From positions 930,001-994,000 of the forward strand of contig NZ_MVAD01000002.1 in the NCBI RefSeq assembly GCF_002007115.1: a stretch of 64,000 nt of DNA, given 5' to 3'. The notes under the pieces are model-generated. The model was not told the DNA's origin, made no database searches, and saw only the letters and a program-made list of their open reading frames with translations. Made by a program: the position numbers and the translations under genes. Numbering within the stretch: the first letter of the stretch is position 1; each line of letters opens with the position of its first letter. The stretch is from Massilia sp. KIM. GTDB lineage: Bacteria > Pseudomonadota > Gammaproteobacteria > Burkholderiales > Burkholderiaceae_D. Below, one piece after another: positions 58,665 to 64,000 of the stretch.

Positions 58665-59465
58665 ATGACACGAGCAGAAAACAAGGGCACCGCCGTTGTC
58701 ACCGGCGCATCGGCCGGCATGGGCGAGGTCTACGCCGACCGCCTTGCGCGCCAGGGCTATGACCTGATCCTGGTGGCGCGCAGCGAAGAAGGGCTGGCGC
58801 GGGTCGCGCAACAGGTGCTGGACGCTACTGGACGGCGCGCCGAAGTGCTGGCGGCCGACCTGGCCGATCCGGTCCAGCTGCGCCGCGTGGAAGCGGTGCT
58901 GCGCGCCCGCCAGGACCTCACGCTCCTGGTCAACAACGCCGGCGTAGGCTCGGTCGCGCCGCTGCTGGGCGGCGACGCCGACGCCATGGAGCGCATGATC
59001 GCACTGAACGTCACCGCGCCGACCCGCCTGAGCTATGCGCTGGCGCCGGGCATGGTGGAGCGCGGCGGCGGCGCCATCGTCAACGTCTCCTCGATCGTGG
59101 CGGTGGCCACCGAGATGATGAACGGCGTTTACGGCGCCACCAAGTCCTATGTGCTGGCCTTTACCCAGTCGCTCCTGCACGAGCAGGGCCCCAAGGGCCT
59201 GCGCGTGCAGGCGGTGCTGCCGGGCGTCACGGCGACCGGCTTCTGGGACGTGCTGGGCCATCCGCTCGAGCGCCTGCCGGCGGACATCGTCATGAACGTG
59301 GACGACCTGGTCGACGCCGCCCTGGCCGGCCTGGCGCTGGGCGAAACCGTCACCATCCCCGGCCTGCACCAGGGCGAGCGGTGGACCGCCTTCGAGGCCG
59401 CGCGGCGCGAACTCTCGGGCCTGTTCGGCAACGCGCGCCCGGCCGCGCGCTACCTGCCCGGCTGA
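58665..59465 (+). CDS. SDR-family oxidoreductase
   Basis: 266 residues. TGASAGMG, NNAGVG, catalytic region with Ser in VNVSSIVAVAT and Tyr-x3-Lys in GVYGATKSYV are present. Resembles SDRs of the YqjQ/DltE-like group with the LPGVTATGFWD loop. RBS AAAGGGGCAAC. The palindrome at 58584-58624 stands just upstream, so it may be NO- or stress-regulated. The substrate is unknown. Confidence 0.92.
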   Translation: MTRAENKGTAVVTGASAGMGEVYADRLARQGYDLILVARSEEGLARVAQQVLDATGRRAEVLAADLADPVQLRRVEAVLRARQDLTLLVNNAGVGSVAPLLGGDADAMERMIALNVTAPTRLSYALAPGMVERGGGAIVNVSSIVAVATEMMNGVYGATKSYVLAFTQSLLHEQGPKGLRVQAVLPGVTATGFWDVLGHPLERLPADIVMNVDDLVDAALAGLALGETVTIPGLHQGERWTAFEAARRELSGLFGNARPAARYLPG

Positions 59466-59578
59466 AGCGCCGCCCCGGGCGCGCCATGTCACGCCTGGCG
59501 CTTTCCACTCGTCTTGTCGATAAGGGCTTGACCTTGCCGCTAGCGTCAGGCCCGCACAATCACGACAAGGAGTGAGAA

Positions 59579-59977
59579 TTGCGAATCGGAGCGCTCGCGC
59601 GGGCCGCCGGGGTCAGTCCCCGCACCCTGCGCCATTACGAATCCCAGGGCCTGATCCGCGCGCGGCGCGGGCCCAACGGCTACCGCGTGTTCGATGCGCG
59701 CGCGGTGGAGCAGGTCGGCTGGATCCGCGACCTGCTTGACTGCGGCTTCGGCACGCGCCAGATCGCCGGCATGATGGATTGCCTGGGCGGCGTCTACGAC
59801 GCGCGCAGCTGCGCCGCCGGACTAGCCCTGTTCCTGCGCAAGCGCGAGGAGCTGGACGGGCTGATCGCCGTGCTGGAGGCGCGCCGCGACCGCCTGGAGC
59901 GCCGCATCGCCCATTTCGGGCCTCACCCCCGCGCCATTCAACCACCGGACGAGGGAGCACAGCATGCCAAATCTTGA
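59579..59977 (+). CDS. MerR-family regulator
   Basis: 132 residues with a TTG start (59579-59581), chosen because AAGGAGT lies six bases before it and the HTH begins at once (RIGALARAAGVSPRTLRHYE, SQGLIRARRGPNGYRVFDAR). The dimerisation helix follows; one Cys at about 81 (DARSCAAG). It overlaps the following SDR gene by 14 bases, so it probably controls that gene. No classical metal-binding Cys pattern; likely an organic-ligand or redox sensor. Confidence 0.9.
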   Translation: MRIGALARAAGVSPRTLRHYESQGLIRARRGPNGYRVFDARAVEQVGWIRDLLDCGFGTRQIAGMMDCLGGVYDARSCAAGLALFLRKREELDGLIAVLEARRDRLERRIAHFGPHPRAIQPPDEGAQHAKS

Positions 59978-60725
59978 AGAGAAAGTCGTATTGATCACCG
60001 GCGGCGGCGCCGGCATCGGCCGCGCCGCCGCCCTGCGCTTTGCCCGCGCCGGCGCGCGCGTGGTCGTCACGGGGCGTCGCGAGGAACCCTTGCGCGCCCT
60101 GGCCGACAGCGCCGAAGCGCAGGGCCGCATCGACTGGATCGTCGCCGACGCCGGCGCGCCGGAAGACGCGGCGCGCACCGTGGCCATCGTGGCCGAGCGC
60201 TGGGGACGGCTCGACGTGCTGGTCAACAATGCCGGCGCCGGCGCCATCCTGGCGCTGGAGGACGCCGACGCGGCGCGCATCCGCGCCATCCTCGACGTCA
60301 ACGTGGTCGGTCCTTCGCTGCTGGCCAGCGCCGCGCTGCCCCTGCTGCGCGCCGGACGCGGGGCGATCGTCAACATCTCCTCGACCTTCGGCCGCAAGGC
60401 CGGCGCCATGCTCTCGCACTATGGGGCCAGCAAGGCGGCGCTCGAACACATGACGCGCTGCTGGGCGCTGGAACTGGCTCCCGCCGGCGTGCGCGTCAAC
60501 GCGGTCGCCGCCGGCCCCACCGAAAGCGACTTCCTGGCCGAGCGCATGGGCTTGTCGCCGGCGCAGATCGCGGCCGTCAAGGAAGAGGAAACGCGCCGCA
60601 TCCCCCTGGGACGACGCGGCGAACCGGAGGACGTGGCGGCGATGATCGTGGCCCTGGTTTCAGATGCCGGCGCCTGGATCACCGGACAGGTGCTGGCCGT
60701 CGACGGCGGATTGAACATCGCCTGA
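59964..60725 (+). CDS. SDR-family oxidoreductase
   Basis: 253 residues. TGGGAGIG, NNAGAG, Ser in VNISSTFG and Tyr-x3-Lys in HYGASKAAL are present; the C-terminus GQVLAVDGGLNIA is typical. Start overlaps the MerR gene by 14 bases. The last 66 bases overlap, on the opposite strand, the end of the PAS-GGDEF gene. Substrate unknown. Confidence 0.92.
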   Translation: MPNLEEKVVLITGGGAGIGRAAALRFARAGARVVVTGRREEPLRALADSAEAQGRIDWIVADAGAPEDAARTVAIVAERWGRLDVLVNNAGAGAILALEDADAARIRAILDVNVVGPSLLASAALPLLRAGRGAIVNISSTFGRKAGAMLSHYGASKAALEHMTRCWALELAPAGVRVNAVAAGPTESDFLAERMGLSPAQIAAVKEEETRRIPLGRRGEPEDVAAMIVALVSDAGAWITGQVLAVDGGLNIA

Positions 60726-62357
60726 CTCCGTCGCGATGCTCAGACGGTTCTTGCCGGCGCGCTTGGCCGCGTACATCGCGGTGTCGGCGCGCGACAGCAG
60801 GGCGTCGGCGCTGTCGCCCGCGCCGTACAGGGCGATGCCGATGCTGGCCCCGATGGCCGGGCAGGTTTCCGGCAGCGGATAGGGCTGCGCGGCCGCGGCC
60901 AGGATGCGCTGAGCCACCTCGCGCGCCTCGCGGTCCATGTTGGGCGACTCTTCCAGCATCACCACGAACTCGTCGCCCGCCAGGCGCGCCACCAGGTCGC
61001 TGCGCCGCACCGCCTGGCCCAGGCGCGCGCCGAATTCGGTCAGCACCGCGTCGCCCGCCTCGTGGCCGCACTGGTCGTTGACCGCCTTGAAGCCGTCCAG
61101 GTCGATGAACAGCAGGGCCAGCGCATGCGCGTGGCGGGCCGCCTTGTCGACCGCGCGCGCCAGCTGGCCCATGAATTCGTAGCGGTTGGGCAGGCCGGTC
61201 AGGAAGTCGTGGGTGGCCTGGTAGTGCATGCGCTCGGCGTAGCGGCGCTGCTCGGAGACGTCGCGCAGGAAAGCGTAGAAATAGCGCCGGCCGCGGTGCG
61301 GCACCATGCCCACCGCGAACTCGACCAGGATCTCGCGGCCGTCGCGGCGCAGGGCCGGCACCTCGGTCCGCTTGCTGTAGCCGGGCGCGGTGCTGCGCGC
61401 TAGGAAGGCGCGCATGCCGTCCAGGTGCAGCTGGCGCAGGCGTGGCGGGGCGATCAGCTCGTCCATCGGACGCCCGATCGCCTCGCTCGCTGCCCAGCCG
61501 AAGGTGAGCTCGGCCTGCTTGTTCCATTCGGTGATCACGCCGTCCTCGCTCATGCCGATGAAGGCGTCGTGGGCGCCGTCGATCAGCAGGCGGATCTTTT
61601 CTTCCTGGCTGCGCAGGGCTTCCTCGTCCTCGACCTGGCGCGTGACGTCGCGCACGGTGCAGTACAGGCGGCCGTCGCGCACCGTGTGGCTGCCCCATTC
61701 GAGCCAGCGCCAGCCGCCGTCGGCGTGGCGGTAGCGGTTGCGAAAGCCGGCGATCACGCCGCCGGCGCGCAGGGTTTCGCCGGCGGCCAGGGTGCGCGCC
61801 ACGTCGTCCGGGTGCACCCAGTCGATGTAGGGACGCGCCAGAAGTTCCTGGGTGGTCCAGCCCAGCACCTCGGTCCAGGCCGGGTTCAGCTGGAGAAAAC
61901 GGCCCTCGGTGTCGGCGATCGCCAGCATGCTGCTGGACTGGTAGAAGAAGCTGTCGCGCTCCTCCTGGGCCGCCTTCTGGGCCGACAGGTCGATCACCTG
62001 GGACACGAAGCATTCCGGGCGGCCGTCGCCGTCGCGCGCCAGGGTGACGGTCAGCATGGCCCACACCAGCCTGCCGTCGGCGTGGCGGTAGCGCTTTTCC
62101 AGGTGGTAGCTCTCGATCTCGCCGGCCAGGGTGCGCGCCATCAGGCCCAGGTCGGTGGCCAGGTCCTCGGGATGGGTCAGATCCTGGAAGGTGCCACCCA
62201 GCAACTGGGCGCGCGTATAGCCGAGGATGTGGCACAGGGCTGGATTGACGTCGAGCCAGTGGCCGCGCAGGCCCACGAGCGCCATGCCGACCAGGGAGTG
62301 GGCGAAGGCGGTGGAGAAGTGACGGTGTTCCGGGGAAAAAGGCGGCATCGCGGGCAT
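60660..62357 (-). CDS. PAS-PAS-PAS-GGDEF diguanylate cyclase
   Basis: 565 residues, soluble. Three PAS domains at about 10-125, 135-245 and 255-370 (YHLEKRYRHADGRLVWAM and YRHADGGWRWLEWGS are PAC-type motifs). A GGDEF domain lies at about 380-545. The signature is AGDEF (460-464) instead of GGDEF, a variant still active in some proteins; the I-site RRSD (451-454) is present. No membrane segment. It converges with the SDR gene with a 66-base overlap, where its C-terminal 22 residues extend beyond the usual end of the domain. Confidence 0.92.
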   Translation of the reverse strand: MPAMPPFSPEHRHFSTAFAHSLVGMALVGLRGHWLDVNPALCHILGYTRAQLLGGTFQDLTHPEDLATDLGLMARTLAGEIESYHLEKRYRHADGRLVWAMLTVTLARDGDGRPECFVSQVIDLSAQKAAQEERDSFFYQSSSMLAIADTEGRFLQLNPAWTEVLGWTTQELLARPYIDWVHPDDVARTLAAGETLRAGGVIAGFRNRYRHADGGWRWLEWGSHTVRDGRLYCTVRDVTRQVEDEEALRSQEEKIRLLIDGAHDAFIGMSEDGVITEWNKQAELTFGWAASEAIGRPMDELIAPPRLRQLHLDGMRAFLARSTAPGYSKRTEVPALRRDGREILVEFAVGMVPHRGRRYFYAFLRDVSEQRRYAERMHYQATHDFLTGLPNRYEFMGQLARAVDKAARHAHALALLFIDLDGFKAVNDQCGHEAGDAVLTEFGARLGQAVRRSDLVARLAGDEFVVMLEESPNMDREAREVAQRILAAAAQPYPLPETCPAIGASIGIALYGAGDSADALLSRADTAMYAAKRAGKNRLSIATESGDVQSAVDGQHLSGDPGAGI

Positions 62358-62439
62358 CGACAGGTGCGGATACCCCTAGTGTAGCCTAACTGTCAATTGG
62401 CGTTGAGCACTGTTTGTCGGTCAGCGCCCGCGCGCCGGT

Positions 62440-63189
62440 TCAGGCCAGGCCGGCCAGGCGCGCGTTGCGCTCGCGTTCGAGGCGGGTGATGTAGCGCTGC
62501 ACGCCGGCCATGGCGCCGCGCGAGATGTCGACGAACTGGCAGCCGAGGCGCCGGTTGGTCTTGTCGTTCAGCAACGTCATGTCGAGCGAGTTGCGGATCT
62601 GGAGCGAGGTCGTGATCGGGCCGATCTCGGGCAGTTCGATGCGGCAGTTCTCGTAGACCAGGCCGATGGTGTTGCCGAGCTGAAGCTTGTTGTCGAGGAT
62701 GGCGATGCCGCCCACGCTGATGTCGTGCAGCGGGAACACGCCGCTGCCGCCGCCCGCCGCGAGCGGCAGGGGAATCAGAGCGCGAACCGGATTGCTGACC
62801 GGGGTCGGCATGCGGTAGAACTCGCGCCGCTGCAGGCGGATCAGGGTAGCGGGAATGTCGGCCAGCAGGGCGTGGCCGCCCTGGAAGCTGGTTTCGCGCA
62901 GGCCTTCGGCGGCGAACAGGATGCGGATCTTGTCGAGGTAGGTCTCGCACATCACGCGCCCGGCGCCGACGATGCGCTCGTTCTGCAGCGGATCGACCGA
63001 ACGGTCCAGCACGAAGGTGCCTTCGTCCGCGTCGACGTCGAGGATGGAGGTGACGGCCACGTCGGCCTCGCCCTTGACCAGCATGCGGATCAGCTGGTGC
63101 TTCTCGCCGATCTGGCGCAGCAGGGAGACGATTTCGCGGGGCGAGCCGACTTCGTAGTCGTGCCAGTTTTCGAGTTCTGCGTTGGTCAT
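62440..63189 (-). CDS. ycgR: YcgR-type c-di-GMP flagellar brake (PilZ)
   Basis: 249 residues from the ATG at 63187-63189, which overlaps the stop of the preceding gene. An N-terminal YcgR domain (about 10-110) is followed by a PilZ domain (about 115-230) with RREFYRMPTP, the arginine motif, and DISVGGIAILD, the D-x-S-x2-G motif. On binding c-di-GMP such proteins slow the motor at FliG/FliM. Adjacent to flagellar secretion genes and near cyclases. Confidence 0.94.
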   Translation of the reverse strand: MTNAELENWHDYEVGSPREIVSLLRQIGEKHQLIRMLVKGEADVAVTSILDVDADEGTFVLDRSVDPLQNERIVGAGRVMCETYLDKIRILFAAEGLRETSFQGGHALLADIPATLIRLQRREFYRMPTPVSNPVRALIPLPLAAGGGSGVFPLHDISVGGIAILDNKLQLGNTIGLVYENCRIELPEIGPITTSLQIRNSLDMTLLNDKTNRRLGCQFVDISRGAMAGVQRYITRLERERNARLAGLA

Positions 63190-63551
63190 TGCTGCGGATC
63201 GTCCTTGCTCGTCGTTGCCACGGGGTCCAGGTGGGCTGAGTGGGTAGGCGCAGCGGGCGCGGCGGGCGCTGGCCCGCCGGTCTTCCGAGCCGACTCGATA
63301 TGATATAACCACGCCAACAGTTCCGCAATCGCGCGGTACAGGGCAGGCGGGATCTCGCGATCCAGGTCCACCTGCATCAGCAGGGACACCAGTTCCTTCG
63401 ACTCGTGCACGAACACGCCGGCTTCGCGCGCGCGTTCCATGATCTGCTCGGCCACCAGGCCCTGGCCCTTGGCCACCACCCTGGGCGCCGGGTCGCCCGC
63501 GCCGTAGGCGAGCGCGACCGCGTTCTTGCGCGGCTGGCCGGGCTCACTCAT
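63186..63551 (-). CDS. FlhB C-terminal-domain-like protein (FlhX-type)
   Basis: 121 residues matching only the cytosolic part of FlhB: RKNAVALAYGAGDPAPRVVA, KGQGLVAEQIMERAREAGVF, VHESKELVSLLMQVDLDREI, PPALYRAIAELLAWLYHIE. The autocleavage NPTH and the membrane domain are missing. Such FlhX proteins can partly replace the FlhB C-terminus in export switching. It overlaps the FliK-like gene by eight bases and ycgR by four. Confidence 0.92.
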   Translation of the reverse strand: MSEPGQPRKNAVALAYGAGDPAPRVVAKGQGLVAEQIMERAREAGVFVHESKELVSLLMQVDLDREIPPALYRAIAELLAWLYHIESARKTGGPAPAAPAAPTHSAHLDPVATTSKDDPQQ

Positions 63552-64000
63552 CCCGTTCGCCCGTCGCGGGGCCGGCGCTGCGTGCGTCGAAGGCCGTCAG
63601 GCGGGTCCCCGCCGCTTCCAGCGCGGCCCTGAGCTCCGGCGCGTGGCGGCGCAGCAGGCTGGCGCTGTCCTCGCTGCCGGCCGCGAAGCGCACCTGCAGG
63701 CCGCCCTCGGTCAGGCTGAGATCGGCTTCCAGTTCGCCCAGTTCCGGAAAGCGCAGCCGCAGGCGGCTGTGCCACACGCCGCCGTCCCCGTCGTCTCCCG
63801 CCTGGCGTCCGTCGGCCTCGCGCTCGACTTCCCATTCCATCTGCTGGCCGGGCCAGATCGGGCCTTGCCAGACCAGGCGGGCCTGTTCCTGGGTGGCGAG
63901 CTGGAGGTTGATGAACTGGGCCGTGGCGGGCTCCAGCGCCACCGGTTTCGCGCCCTCGCGCGCGGCCTGCTGCTGGGGTTCGGTCGCCAGTTCGCTCAGG
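63544..64000 (-). CDS. FliK-like hook-length protein, C-terminal part (partial)
   Basis: The frame is open to the window edge, giving at least 151 residues. A flagellar hook-length (Flg_hook) C-terminal domain is recognisable: RLVWQGPIWPGQQMEWEVER, WHSRLRLRFPELGELEADLS, VRFAAGSEDSASLLRRHAPE and LRAALEAAGTRLTAFDAR. This is a second FliK-like gene besides fliK at 38521-39843, and it is coupled to the FlhX-like gene, so the pair may form an alternative switching module. The true start is outside the window. Confidence 0.85.
   Translation of the reverse strand, partial: LSELATEPQQQAAREGAKPVALEPATAQFINLQLATQEQARLVWQGPIWPGQQMEWEVEREADGRQAGDDGDGGVWHSRLRLRFPELGELEADLSLTEGGLQVRFAAGSEDSASLLRRHAPELRAALEAAGTRLTAFDARSAGPATGERDE

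Noticed and set aside
59514..59521. GTCGATAA as sigma-28 element before the MerR gene
   Set aside because: The -35 position (GCGCTTTC) has no match to TAAAGTTT.
59528..59560. TTGACC/CACAAT promoter for the MerR gene
   Set aside because: Spacing of 21 bases and a poor -10; MerR symmetry is only four bases, too weak to list.

Overview
The window is a GC-rich stretch of a bacterial chromosome. Codon use, the flagellar gene order (flgNMA / flgBCDEFGHIJKL / fliRQPONML-KJIHGF / fliE) and the mix of c-di-GMP proteins, DUF4287, CzcE-like and SDR genes suggest a motile betaproteobacterium. An Oxalobacteraceae such as Massilia fits best. That placement is inference from remembered gene content, not a database search.

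Layout. 1-7 kb: the end of an EAL protein, a LysR regulator divergent from an NTF2-like/SDR pair, a CHASE3-GAF-GGDEF cyclase, a disordered hydrophilic protein, an AI-2E-type permease and the protease HtpX, then a 366-bp gene-free stretch built of inverted and tandem repeats. 7.1-19.7 kb: flgN-flgM-flgA leftward and flgB to flgL rightward, with a near-consensus sigma-28 promoter before flgM and a weaker one before flgK. 19.7-33.6 kb: an accessory block that separates the flg and fli genes. It holds a coupled catalase-peroxidase/cytochrome b561/small membrane protein operon, a redoxin-DsbD pair, an AraC/SDR pair, a TetR-controlled group (secreted DUF5666-like protein, cytochrome b, Tat-lipoprotein molybdoenzyme, membrane protein, SGNH hydrolase), a CzcE-like protein, a GST and a WYL regulator whose start codon overlaps the fliR stop. 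33.6-45.8 kb: fliR,Q,P,O,N,M,L,K,J,I,H,G,F leftward and fliE rightward, encoding export gate, C-ring, ATPase complex and MS-ring. 45.8-49.1 kb: DUF4287 protein, a TonB-dependent receptor and two copies of a 64-bp palindromic repeat.

49.1-56.1 kb is the most unusual part. An NsrR-type regulator with three cysteines and a NarL-like regulator stand beside a heme-copper oxidase operon. The catalytic subunit carries a CcoS-like N-terminal extension and mixed FixN/NorB motifs, followed by a monoheme CcoO, a monoheme (not diheme) CcoP-like cytochrome, a SCO protein and an unknown membrane protein. A degenerate HD-GYP-type protein with a LuxR domain follows on the same strand. 56.1-60.7 kb: AhpD-like/AraC divergent pair, secreted alpha/beta hydrolase, two SDRs and a MerR regulator; a perfect 41-bp palindrome before one SDR contains a 23-bp core very like an NsrR operator. 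60.7-64 kb: PAS-GGDEF protein, then a coupled YcgR / FlhB-C-terminal-like / second FliK-like group running off the end.

Taken together, flagellar assembly, c-di-GMP control of motility (EAL, two GGDEF proteins, YcgR) and respiratory, redox or NO-related stress functions are interleaved. No tRNA, rRNA, CRISPR array, transposase or prophage gene was found.
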